From the NCBI GenBank assembly GCA_037102815.1, contig BTPP01000009.1, positions 434,001-498,000 on the forward strand: 64,000 nucleotides of DNA, given 5' to 3'. Positions within the stretch are counted from its first letter, which is position 1; every line of letters starts with the position of its first letter. The notes under the pieces are model-generated. The model did not search any database. It saw only the letters and a list, made by a program, of their open reading frames with translations, and was not told the DNA's origin. The stretch is from Neurospora intermedia (Eukaryota > Ascomycota > Sordariomycetes > Sordariales > Sordariaceae). Shown piece by piece: positions 27,101 to 37,277 of this stretch. The position numbers were made by a program, and so were the translations under genes.

Positions 27101-27275
27101 CGACAACGGACGACAAGAACATCAGGAGGGGCAAGAACGAGTACAGGACGATCAAGAGGAGGACGATCAAGAGGAGGACGATCAAGAGGAGGACGATCAA
27201 GAGGAGGACGATCAAGAGGAGCAAGAGGAGGAGGAGGAGGAGGACAAGGAGGAGCAGGAACAAGGTACGGTATGA
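24183..27275 (+). CDS. Unidentified large charged protein with poly-Q and acidic tail, 1030 aa
   Basis: Single open frame from the ATG at 24183. I do not recognise a family. Residues 1-190 are disordered: acidic, Pro/Gln-rich, with a poly-Gln run around 90-102 and His/Pro stretches. Residues about 195-760 look like a folded core with aromatic-rich segments (PYNLHMIMRDPN, DLFMAKYFLDNRGQPDRW, HFHIDYFLSKYFL, VIEGWFGGPDIRNIL). The two KYFL segments are weakly similar and may mark an internal duplication. After about 770 come Pro-rich repeats (PPPRPAPPPRLAPPPP), a basic patch (PPKKRRGPKRGY) that could be a nuclear localisation signal, and a long Glu/Gln/Asp tail built partly from a 15-bp tandem repeat. 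No catalytic motif was seen; a nuclear scaffold role is only a guess. Confidence 0.75.
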   Translation: MEPCTTDRQPDPSTMDPVSSPTAADPAAETHPQADDDNDKDADSLFDGKTPAFESQTQSPAQAPPEDQDSHESHSEPPSQPDGRPETQPQESQQQQQQQQQQQQTQPARPNPSSDGNRPLTGNSSTPSDSPPNTNTTANNGPPTGPHTDPHPRPAPSTHPNGSYGHYGPPPPDPGPKPMPPAPAVHGPFTYDKDGFKALGFKRETPYNLHMIMRDPNAVPPIEPVAKAWFHAQLIHYGIPVHQSTPGAEPLPGDLFYALQTALFRETIKEGKLPPADILAIEDNLTRQFKDINKQYKEAFTYWEQQTFARCATPTDEINCSVDLFMAKYFLDNRGQPDRWKTRYPIILHKLNDYDGTRQVVKAVPRLRSHMMPLWSVICWEWYGIERAIEEAFASIAASHPSITIHVPTMEAHFHIDYFLSKYFLTGLHGRPMPFLTQEPIVIEGWFGGPDIRNILTHAVLRVPDLRVWAFIGNGIDKTVIGWGDRPFEVIEQLRETSMRQQVANTAPQRVEIQGNPTWELALQPHFRLCQVKADLLRTNPQQVYEPFEIEELVGSWLIQCPALEDGGWGGRPGEMTIDILNWPIDSYGLVASINLKVALGTMILAKSEQLLEELSAYLLHDPEVLPRIPHQKRRRGDDFYVEYPRRRSPYDPMPPVRIFFDWIGRRAGEFDVELDMDPANRNRGWVDIDMNNKAFGKGWLKYSKFFGRDNPVAFSMYKVMDQPRKMPEQWSNFRPKQMEAQLQRRVEEQLQRPIAQAKEIAQPMEIMITSKIPPPASDHTLPPLPPPRAAPPPRPAPPPRLAPPPPRPPSPPKDLPGFQRIRPRDSPIQMGVHTIPPKKRRGPKRGYNKAPPGSVVEKQGNGVLREGGDGTSASTPMEGEGHVEGYGSEEEDQEQEEQQDGEQRDDASPDNANEQAEEEQGQTQNQEQEKGQKGQGEGADKKAQEEEDDLETYETPAEEAPSAPDTNEQQNDDNGRQEHQEGQERVQDDQEEDDQEEDDQEEDDQEEDDQEEQEEEEEEDKEEQEQGTV
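27147..27221 (+). repeat. 15-bp coding minisatellite, five perfect copies
   Basis: Five uninterrupted identical copies of gacgatcaagaggag, each encoding DDQEE, in the acidic tail of the 1030-residue protein. Perfect identity suggests recent expansion and likely length variation between strains. The frame is kept whatever the copy number. Confidence 0.95.
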
Positions 27276-28232
27276 ATCACTAGGAGTCAGCCAACATAAA
27301 ACGATGGACAGTTTCTCGAGAGAATGTGAATTATCTCCATCTCTTTTGAACGACCAAAAGAACCATGGCTCGTAAATGGCAGTTTTCAGATGCCTTTACC
27401 CTCTGTTACTTTCCGAACTTTCCCCAGACGATGCAAACCAGTTATCCTCCAAAAAGTGGCACGACCAATCCGACTTCATTGAGCCTATCGTCAGTTCAGC
27501 ACCAGTTCAAACGATCGGAGCAAGCCGGTTCTTTCAACTATACTTACCAGCCACCGGCAATCAGATACCTAGATCCCTCATCATTGTTCTGGGCTTTGGA
27601 AAGTGGCACGGCGGCATCAGGCTGCCAAAGCCGAAACTCTATTTTATGCAACTTATGCAAGCCACCCGTGGTCTAGACAAATCGCGTGCTCCTCGCGGAT
27701 TGGCCCCAAGGTAGCCCCTATGTAGTGGTGCGGCGATATGGCACAGTACATACAGGCTGGCTGGATGCCGATGGGAAACGGAAGATATCAATATCCCCTT
27801 GTATAAATCGAATCGGTCGTCGCACAATACCAGAAACTGGTATCTCCTGGATTTGAAATACGTCATTGGTGTGCAATGAGCGAGCAAACAAGCATATCGT
27901 TATGGGTAAGGCTGAGCGGCGCCATCTACCATTTGGGTCACCTGCACATGCAGCTGAACATCCTGTCGGTCCTGGTTATTTGATTTGATGGGGGCGGACT
28001 GTGCCGAAGCCTCTCGGGTTCTCGGACTCCAACTTTTGAAGCGCTCGCACTTGAGTCCTGTGATAGTATGTAGGTAGGTATTTAGCTGGAACCCCCCTAC
28101 GCTGGTTGAAGGAGCAGTAAGATGTTTGAGTACTCACAGCTCTCAAAAGACTTGTTGCATTCCCCATCCATACCTAGAGGTATCTACCTACCTATCACTT
28201 CAAAGCACTCCCAAAAGAAGTCCCCGTCAACC
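27276..28232. other. Intergenic region, no gene seen
   Basis: About 960 bases between two + strand genes. A 112-codon open frame at 27376-27714 has no family features and an undistinguished composition, so it is not called. The end near 28190 carries tacctaccta repeats of the promoter type seen elsewhere here. Confidence 0.5.
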
Positions 28233-29436
28233 ATGGAGATAGTACTCGTCTGGCTCAGTACGGCACTTATGGCTATCTTGACTCTGCTCAAGTTCTTCGC
28301 CACACTCCCATACCAACGTCTTTATATCTATAACACGGTTCGGCCGGCCCAAGAGATCGAGGAAGTTGCAAACCTGGATACAGAAGTAGCAGAAAATCGA
28401 AAGGCACAATTGGCCGCCATTGCGGCGTGGCGGACGGGGAAAAGGGACGAGTTGTCCTTTGTGGCAGTCGCGGTAAGCAACACCTTTGGGCCTTGACCTT
28501 GCTCACGGGGGTATGAAAGTTAATAATATTCAATTAACCGCAAAGGCCGCTGTAATGACTGCCATCATCACCGGATCCTTTTCCTGGGACATCGTCAAGA
28601 CCTCGCACTGGACCGGTCGTGCCTTCTGGTATACCTCGCTTTCCCTATGTATCTCGGCCATCTTTCTCGCCTCTCAGCAACTATCGCTGCTGTCGCTCAT
28701 CCACCAGCAGAAGAAGGATTTGGAAAAGTGCGACGACGACGACGACGACGCACAGATGGCCAAAGTGGTGATACGTCGACATCTGGAGCAAATCCTCACG
28801 AAGACGACGCAGACGCAAAAAAAGCAGAAGCGGCGGCGCTATAATAAGCCTCATCATCTTCCTCATCATCTTCCTGCAGCAGAAGCAGAAGCAGAAGCAG
28901 ATGTTGAAGCCGGAGGAGGACCACATGGACCTGCAGAAAAGGCACATACAAGCAACAACGGAGCAGCAGATCTGGAGCAAGCGGGGACGGCACCTGAAGA
29001 AGAAGAAGACTCGCAGCGGCATTGGGTATTAAGCTCGCGAAGGACGTTTGTATGGCAATGCTCCATCATGCTCATCGCATACTCGACCGTGTTTTACCTA
29101 GCCGGGCTATCTGTGGTCGTGTGCACACCGGTTTTTGATGAGAAGGGCGACGAATCGGATCCTTGGAAATGGGATGCGGATTCCAAGGTGGCCGTGACGT
29201 ACCTGGTCTCTTTGGGCATCTCGGTTTTCTTGTTTGGCTTCTGTTCCTACGGGGCGTATGACTATATCTACTATGAGTATGATGATGATGCCAGCCGACG
29301 CTCGTTTGTGCAGGAGATCGCACGGCGTCTGAGCATTCTGGCAAGAGGGAAAGATCCGATGAAGAAAAGGTCGGCTTTGGTTGCCAAGCAAGAGGGGCAG
29401 AGGTATAGTTCTATTCGGACGGGTTCGCGTGGGTAG
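28233..29436 (+). CDS. Unidentified multi-pass membrane protein, 376 aa
   Basis: Two exons, 28233-28472 and 28546-29436, with a 73-base intron (GTAAGC...CAAAG) joining FVAVA to AAVMTAIIT. The start has a favourable context (tcaaccATGG). Hydrophobic helices lie at about 4-26, 81-95, 107-122, 251-273 and 295-318. Between the third and fourth is a roughly 120-residue polar cytoplasmic-type loop with an Asp run, a basic KKQKRRR patch, His/Pro repeats and an EAEAEA stretch. The short C-terminus is basic. The arrangement resembles uncharacterised ascomycete membrane proteins, but I cannot name the family. Likely plasma-membrane or endomembrane; function unknown. Confidence 0.75.
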
Positions 29437-29929
29437 TTGAGGATGAGCAATTATAGGTATTAATGAGATATTTAGGTATTCTCCATCAACTGGAGAAGTC
29501 GTTCTCGTTAACGAATTGGGGGACTTTCGAATGGTTGGAATCCTCAGTCGTCTCCAAGGCCGATGGAGCGATGTGGATGTCGGAATGTACCGTCGTTCAT
29601 GGGTCAAGCGCATGACGGCGAGATAGCGCTACATATCCGCCGTAGGCCCAACTTTGCAAGTGGTAAGGAAGACAACAGGAATAAGTTGGAAGGAAGTTGT
29701 GGTTGTGGTTGTGGTTGTAAGTGGAGGACCAATGTCCCCACTCTTGCTGCTTGTTAAGTGGGGCGGTCCAGGAACGGCCGGCAGGGACCTCCAGAGCATC
29801 CATTTTTCCCTCGCCCAATAGGAAACCGAAAAACAAAAAGCTTTGTGTCAGTGATTTTTTATTGATTGATACTGACTGGGCAGGGTTTGAAGACAAAGCT
29901 GGTGCAAAAATGGTAAAAACAATGAGGGT

Positions 29930-30032
29930 CTCTCCCGCCGGGAATTGAACCCGGGTCTCGAGCGAAATCGAACTGATATGATGTTCATCAAAGCTTGACA
30001 AGCTCACATACTGACCACTATACTACGGAAGA
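29930..30032 (-). tRNA. tRNA-Asp (GUC), with a 31-base intron
   Basis: Folded by eye: acceptor 30032-30026 pairs with 29937-29931 over seven pairs including one G-U; the D arm contains the A-box-like TAGTGGTCAG; the anticodon stem TGAGC/GCTCG flanks loop TT-GTC-A; the T arm is CCGGG-TTCAATT-CCCGG. The anticodon is at 29999-29997. The intron occupies 29995-29965, one base 3' of the anticodon, the normal nuclear position. Mature length is 72 before CCA, discriminator G. No other tRNA-Asp candidate fits this sequence better. Confidence 0.88.
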
Positions 30033-30978
30033 TGTACAACTGTTGGATCAGCTGTCGTAGTTGATTGGTCAGAGAGGGCTGCTGTTGAACTTATATAGTG
30101 TGTATCAGGGATGCATCTGCCGAACACGTAACAAACCATTCTGACTACTTGTCTGCCTTGGAGGATTGAGCAGATTGATGTTTGGCGGATTCGTAGAGGA
30201 AAACCACTGGAATATAGGAATAGCTTCTTGGGTTTTGTGCCTTCGGGGGAGTGTATCGTGGAGTAAAGACTGTGAAGTTGGGAAATTTAGGGCTGGTTAT
30301 TACGACACTGGTCTCGCATTTGTTCTCTCGATATGTCAGGCAGCTAATACATACTGAAGTCCCTCTCTTCTCTACCATTTATCTGTTTCTCCTTCCAACC
30401 TGGACCTATTAACATTCCCTTCCTTAACTTGTGCCCATCAATATAAGTTACACGGTCTACAACAACATCCACTTATTGGACTTCTTAATGCTCAGACTCT
30501 CCCCGAGGAAGAGCAAGAAAGGACAAGAGTGTACCTTTATCAGGAGATAGGGTATAGGTAACGCATACGGAGCCGATTTTCACGAGTCAGATTGAGGATT
30601 ATGCTGATTTAGCTACGCAACTGTCTATCACCATTATATACCTAACTAATGTGTAACGGAGGCTATTTCTCTATCCGTCTTTCCAATTCATTACAATCTA
30701 CTACTAGTTTGTTTGATTTTCAGCTCGGTACGCTAGGTAGGTACTATGCCGTACTCTGTACACTACAATACGTAGACAAAATTTATCGCGAGTATTGTGC
30801 CAAACCTCGCAAGAACAAGTCAAAATGGCTAGCACGAAAAACAAAAGGCATCAGCAGGGATTTCATATGGCATTTTGAATATCAGAAATATCATTTTACG
30901 AGGTAAGCACAGGAAAGTTGACAAGAGGTCTCGAACTAACAAACAAACCAGTACTGGACTGTACTTCCCCGTTACTCA
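30033..30978. other. Intergenic region, no gene seen
   Basis: About 950 rather AT-rich bases between the tRNA and the 3' end of the large minus-strand gene. Open frames are short and unsupported. Confidence 0.5.
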
Positions 30979-33900
30979 TTACGACCATTGATAGTCGCTC
31001 CATATCTCCGTTTCCTTTGTAAACATTTCATCTTGTCCCGACACTGCTCGCCTTAGCTTTTCCATCAACTCGTTCAGGACTTCTGTCCTGTAGACTGGTA
31101 CAAAAGCTGCCTTATCAAACTTCTTCTCCCAATAGTTCCCATCTTCGCCAGGTCCAGGATTGATGTTCTCTCTGGCGTACATCAATTCTTTGTGAAAATG
31201 TCGCTCGATCACTTCTTTGTAATCAAGATCAACAAGTCCCATCGTTTCCAACTTCAAACCAGTTCTCGTATCAGCAATCATACGAGGAATGTCTATTGAC
31301 TTGTACTCCGGATGGGCTCTATGGTAAGCCCGAAGTTCCTCTTCAGTGATGCAGTAGATATCGGCCAGTACGGGATCTGTCACATTCCACCAGTGACGCC
31401 AATGGGCTAGCAAACGAGTCGTGTGGCCATCAAGATTAGGGCTACCCCATGAACGAGGCGTTTTCCCCAGACCTTCAAATTCATAGCAACCACAATCGAA
31501 CTCCGTGGAGTATTCTTCTTCGTGATGCTGGTGGAGAAACATGAGGAGGGACCCACGGTAAGCGAGCATTAACAAGTCCAATTGTGATGCTAGTTCCTCG
31601 TCATCGTCTCTGATCCTTTCGACTTCTTCCGGTTTGGGAGGGTCCCCTTCGCTTTCCAGCCCTAGACAGCATGTGTGAACGAGACCGAGTCTGTCAAACA
31701 GCTCTAGCCGCACTGCTTGTTCGAAGCACAGCGACTTTTCGTCACGGGTAAGAAAACACGACTCGAGCCAAGAAACTAGGGCGTTAGCTTTGTGCTCATG
31801 TCGGTTGCATATAGGGGAGTAGACATCAAAGGATACGTAGAGGTGTTGTGGTAGACATCCGTCCGAGGTAAGACAATAACAGATACAGCTGTCTGTCAAC
31901 ATGGGAGGACACAGGCCGGAGACGTACTGAACTAGCAGACGCATCAAATACCAGTGTGAGTCGGGCTGAGTGGTGCATCCTTTTGCTAGCCGCTCTAACA
32001 TGTTGCGGCTGCTCCGTCTGCGAAATCCGAGGGAGGCTTGTTCGTTGTAATGTATCGGAAGCGGAAAGTTGGAACTGGCACCCTTCTGTAGAAGCCACAG
32101 CCATATTGGTAACCCGGCCAGTTTAGAGAAGTTCCGTGTGGCTTTCTCCAGAGGCGTCGTCACCAGCTGCTCTCCTTTCCTTTCTAGTCGCACCTTGTCG
32201 AAAACGGTAAAGCCGTTGTCGAACAATTGCTGCGCCACTACGACCAGCAGGAAGCTGTCACGGACCTTTGCAGGAAGCGAAACTTGAACCCACCCCCGGT
32301 ATATGAGCATTGACCCATAGTAATGGTTGGAAAAGGTACTCAAGACATAATAGATCGACCCAGTCCATCCTGGATGCAAGGCTAGGGGGACTTGGATCCC
32401 TTTATCCCTCAAAAGGTCGTATACTTCTCGCGCATGAGCATCCAGCGGTATGACTTGAGTAGTAGAAAGTCCCAGTCTCTTTTGGTCGATGGGTGATAAG
32501 TGTTGACGGCCAAGGGTAGCAAGATCCGTACGTTTGCGAACATGCGACTTGACAACGATCTGGGCCCAATCCATTGCATCAGCCTTGACCAAATCCATCA
32601 TGAGCCTAATGAAAGGGAAAGTATTCATAGGCATGAAGAACGAGTCGAGAATTTGGTGGCAAGATTCCTTGTCAGATATCAGGAATGCCAGCCAAAAGGT
32701 GCATGTCGCATCCCAGGTCCATAGCGCGGATAGAGCTTGCAACCCCTCCCTCCAACCCACAGCCAAATCCAAAATGCTCATTCCGGTAAGGCCAAACGCT
32801 TGTGTTCTCCAGTTGAGCGTGGGTGATGTCAGGAATCGTTTCAGACTACGGAGGTCTCGGTCTAGCACGATTCTTGCGAGTTCCCCCTCAAAAATGGCTA
32901 ATGATCAATGTCAGTAGCGGTACACTAAGCCGAGACGGCCCCTTCCATCAGAGGATGCTAAATGTTCAACTAAAACTTTGCTTACCTGTAGACAAATCTG
33001 GTTTTCTCTTAAGCAAATTCGATAACGTACGATGGACTGAGGCATACATCTCAACCTTGCGCTGCACTCCATCGCTTCCAAAGCCTTCGGCATATTTGTC
33101 CACGTTGTAGTATTCCACATCGGTAGCCCAGTCTTGCGTGCTACCGTCGAAATCCAAGGACGTCATACTGAGCATAACCTCAAATGGGAGATATGGCTCC
33201 TCTTTCGAATCGAGCATCTGTGCGAATAGAGGTAAACTCATTCGAAAGGCGTCTTTTGCACTATCCATTGGCGATGATACCCTCGCAACGTAATATCTGT
33301 GGGGATGGAATATGGCAAGGTGAGTACATGTAGATCTGTTCAAATTCAAATTGCAATGGATCTTGTAGTCACACATACTGGAAGAAATTTTGTCTAAACG
33401 ATTCATGCATTTCCAATTCTGGAGATGCCATCAAACGGCGTGATCCAGAGTCATCGGCGATAGAGTGTGCGTCAATGCCATTGACTGAGATGAGCGCGAG
33501 AAGGCCTGTGACTTCGTCTGCGACATGACTATACACTGGTATCAACTGTAGGATCAAAAGCATTAATTCCTATGGGGTTGTTAGTTATGAACGATGTAAT
33601 GCCGTCATGAAGGCCCGAACAAGTAGAGAATATGGTAGTGTGTGTTGAAGAAGGACAACTTACATGAAGGACAGTGAATCCTGATTCATCCCTGTCTCTG
33701 ATTGAACCGATTCGCAGTACATGAGCATCACACAGCACCCTGCGAATGTGTCGGAGCTCTTGACGAATACGATCAATGTTCCACACAACCGCGGTATTGC
33801 TGTCGTGCCCATTGTTTGTGGGACAAATGCGGCGGACAACCAACCAAGGGTACAATCGTTCATCAACGTAATACTCCCTGAAGAAATCGAGCTCTGCGCA

Positions 33901-35186
33901 TCGCTCGGCGAAATTATCAAAGAGCCTGAATATCGCCGAATTGGCCCTTTGAACGGTAGGAAACACTTTGAGCGGGAACCGGAGCTCAAAACCGCCGCCG
34001 CCGATTGTCGCAGAGAAAGCGAATTGCACCGTTTTGTTGACCAGAGGGAGGAGTTGCATGCATAGCTGATAGTTCCAGGTTTGTTTCACAGCCTGTCCTC
34101 CACTGTAGGGACAAGAGGTATGATGTCGCTTCTGGTTCTCATAGCCATAACCAAAAGAGAATAGACCACGTTTGAATGTCTTTCCGATGTTATAGGTTTT
34201 GATATCGCAATCACACAATGGTGGCCCGGGGGCGGGGTGCCGATCAGAGGAGCGTCTCGCCGCTGCAGAGTTGCTGTGTCTTCTCGGGTTATTTGCATGC
34301 TGAGCCTGAGTCATCAGAAGCATGCTAGCTACTTGCGCTCTGTCTTCGTGGGAAAGGCGTGATACGATGGGAAGAAGCTCATTGGACGCGCTGGCGTACG
34401 GGGCTTGACTAGTCATTAGTAGCATGAGTTCGCTCCGTATTTCGTCTCTGATCGACACCGGCTCAAGTCGCAGCTCGAATTCGACCCGGGTTGTTGCTGG
34501 GCTGGCTCGTGTTTGCTGAGCTGCGATGAGCGTAGAACCATGCACGTTCACATCGATATCAACATCGGTCTTCCTGCTGTTCAGCTCATAGACCTTGTCT
34601 TTTATCTCAGCCAGCACGGTGGTGTTCTCATTGACTCTTGTTCCGATGGCTACACTGCTCTCCCTGAAGGCTGTTAATATCTATTGCATTTGAAGGGCAA
34701 CTTTGGGTTGACTCACAGATTTTTGGTGGACAGAGCAACCTGGAGACCTGAGAGTCCGCGGTGGATTTGCTCATTGTACCGCTGGATGGCTTCGAATCTG
34801 TCGTTGAACTCCCCTTCCTTCTTGATTGTGATGACGTCTCGCCAGAGCTTTTTGATCCCCCTCAAATCGTGGGTGGTAGGTCCGACAAGGGCTTCAAGCT
34901 GCAGTTCCAAATCTTGGGCGACTTTGTCTGCTTTTTCAATGTCGTCCCGGTAGGTTTGCAGTTGAAGTTGGCTTGATAGACTCAGGAGAGTTGGGTGGGC
35001 TAGGTGATCTCGTAGTTGTACCATGTTCTGTTTGGATATCTGAACAACTCTCAGAAGTTCCGTGAGCTTGGCAGGCGCGTCTCTCAGGCTCTTCAACAGC
35101 CCAGCGCCCTTGATTGCGCCCTTTGCCGCCAGCTCAGCGAACTGGCATGCAGCGGCCACAATTCCGAGAATCGACGCCGGGTCCAT
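30979..35186 (-). CDS. Large protein with HeLo/SesA-like N-terminus and ankyrin-like segment, 1296 aa
   Basis: Five exons: 35186-34717, 34663-33664, 33569-33379, 33296-32986, 32897-30979. The first junction uses the AG at 34664; the nearer AG breaks the frame. Residues 1-150 (MDPASILGIVAAACQFAELA, then amphipathic helices and a leucine-rich coiled coil) resemble the N-terminal signalling domains of fungal STAND/NLR proteins (SesA, HeLo-like or PigL_N). A CDCD...HHTSCP motif at 307-342 resembles a Cys/His patch found in fungal ankyrin/NLR proteins, and DESGFTVLHELMLLILQLI around 480-497 reads as an ankyrin repeat. The C-terminal roughly 640 residues are unfamiliar. No P-loop (GxxxxGKS/T) was seen, so this is not a complete NLR. 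Such N-domains act in heterokaryon incompatibility and immunity; that role is inference here. Confidence 0.75.
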
Positions 35187-37277
35187 GTTGAGGCGGGAAG
35201 CGACGACTTGACAGAGGACAGGAGGCGAGTCCACTCAGTGTTGTTGAGAAAGAAGAGAGCAGATTGAGGAGTGTGAAGCTCGAGAGTCAAGACTGGAGAG
35301 GCTGGCTCGGGTGGTAGAGGTACTAGGCAAGAGTTGCATGTGGTGTGGTGGGGACGTTCAATAATTGGGCGATGCCTTCTTTCAGTTCCTTCCTTCCATC
35401 CACACGAGATACTTGTCCATCAACCACGCTCTCTCCCGTTATTCGTCAAGGCTCGAAGCGCCTCCTGCGGTCTGCCTTGAAGAGTAAGGTACAGCCACAA
35501 CGCTACCTACCTAAGGGAACTGCATGATGCAGCGAATTGCTTATGTGTGGGAGGCGCAGTCAGGCACTTCCCTTGAAACTCGAATCATTTTATTCCAGTC
35601 GTCTTCCATCTCCAAAATCAACGCCAGCAACTTCCACTATCCAATCGAAAAGAAGTGGAAAGGATGATTGAGCAGCACCTTCCTTCACAGCCAGCGACAA
35701 CAACTAACTAACGAATCTTTCCTTTTCTGCCTTTGACAACTAACCCAAGGCTTCTCGTGCAACCTGTCAAGCATTCACTGTTCCTTATTCACTTGGACAG
35801 TACTGCGTCATGTCATGACGACGGAAGCTGAACTCCTCATTCCCTTGACCAGTCCCCCTCAGTTCAATCGTCAGCCAAACTCCTTCCCCCTCCATCCACT
35901 CCATGTGGAAAGTACACCTCACCATGGCACCTTCGGCCGACTACTACCTAGCAGCACCACACAAGTTCCACTGACAATTGAAGTCCATCCTCTTTTCAGT
36001 CTGATCATGACCGTTTCTCCCTACCTCTAAGTAAGCATAAGTTTGAAGAATCGATGGTTCCTTTCCAAGTTCCCAAAAGCATCACCCATGTTTGACAGAA
36101 GAATTACCATCTCATCTGGACATTAGGTACCCATGTGACATTCGGGAATGTAATACGTGGCACCGGGCGGGGGTTGGTGTATAAAGCAGTCGACACTCTT
36201 TTTTCGAGAAGAGTAACGGAGACGCCGCACCAGCGCGGGAGAGGTCAAGAGGAGAGAGAGTTATAGAAGACTGGAGGGACCGGCGCGTATGATTTGGGGA
36301 AATGGATATCATGGCATGGTTACCTAGCGGTCGGTTCGAAATCGCGACGCAACGGTTGTTGTGAAGATTCTGTGGTTGTAAGAGAATCAGCTTTCGGGGG
36401 TTGATGTTTTTAGGAGGGAAGGAAGAAGAGACTACCTACCTCACACTTGAGACGTTACCTACCTCTACGTTTGGATTGGGTATGGGCGATTAGTAGATCT
36501 TTCCATCTGTGCCTCTTCTATCTAACTAACACGATGTACTTAGTCGAGTGGAGTAGACGTAGCCGGCCGCTGCTGAGGCCAGCTGAAATTGAGAAGGGTG
36601 TGCATTGATAGAGTAGGTTTTTTGAAGTCTTTGGTAGGATACGGTGGTACGAAACGCTACTGTATAAACAAGACAAGCCACAGCTGGGATTGGGTAGAAT
36701 GCCTCTTGCGGCCCGAGAACGAGAGAGAGAGCTGGGGAGTCCCGATGTGCCCTTCCAGTTCAGTTGCTGGTGGTTTGAAAATACAACATGAGATATTGCG
36801 TATATACTGCGAGTCAGGATTAATCATATCGGACGGAGCTGGACCGGCAGTCAATATGAAAAGAAGAGCAAGAGAAGCACCTAACAAATATGAAGCAGAC
36901 AACAGCGAGTTCGAACAAGGGTATAAATAGCCTAGAGACACATGTACAAAACAATTCGATACCTTCGAACGACCCAAAACACCGCTTCCTGATGCAAAGA
37001 CGCAAAGATGCTAAAACAAAATAAATCCATCCAAAAAATTTCCTCTTTCAATGCAAGATCTTTTCCTGCTGACCATCGCTTGGGCCGGGTCGCTATGAGA
37101 AAATCTGAGACAACTGAGAATCTGAATCGGTATCCAAACAAAAAAAAGTTATGATGTAGTAGTATTGCAATATGCAAATCCAACCTTTTCGTCGTATTTC
37201 CCCTTCCTGCCTTTGACAGCAGCCATCATTCCACATCATTAATTCCTTTCCTTTATATATCCCCTTCTTCATTACCC
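35187..37277. other. Long intergenic region, no gene seen
   Basis: About 2.1 kb without a supported gene. It includes the promoter of the HeLo/SesA-like gene and the 3' end of the coiled-coil gene. A tRNA B-box-like cggttcgaaatcg near 36331 has no pairing arms and was rejected. Confidence 0.5.

Noticed and set aside
36325-36350. tRNA B-box-like sequence
   Set aside because: No T-stem pairing, no A box at the right distance and no acceptor stem.
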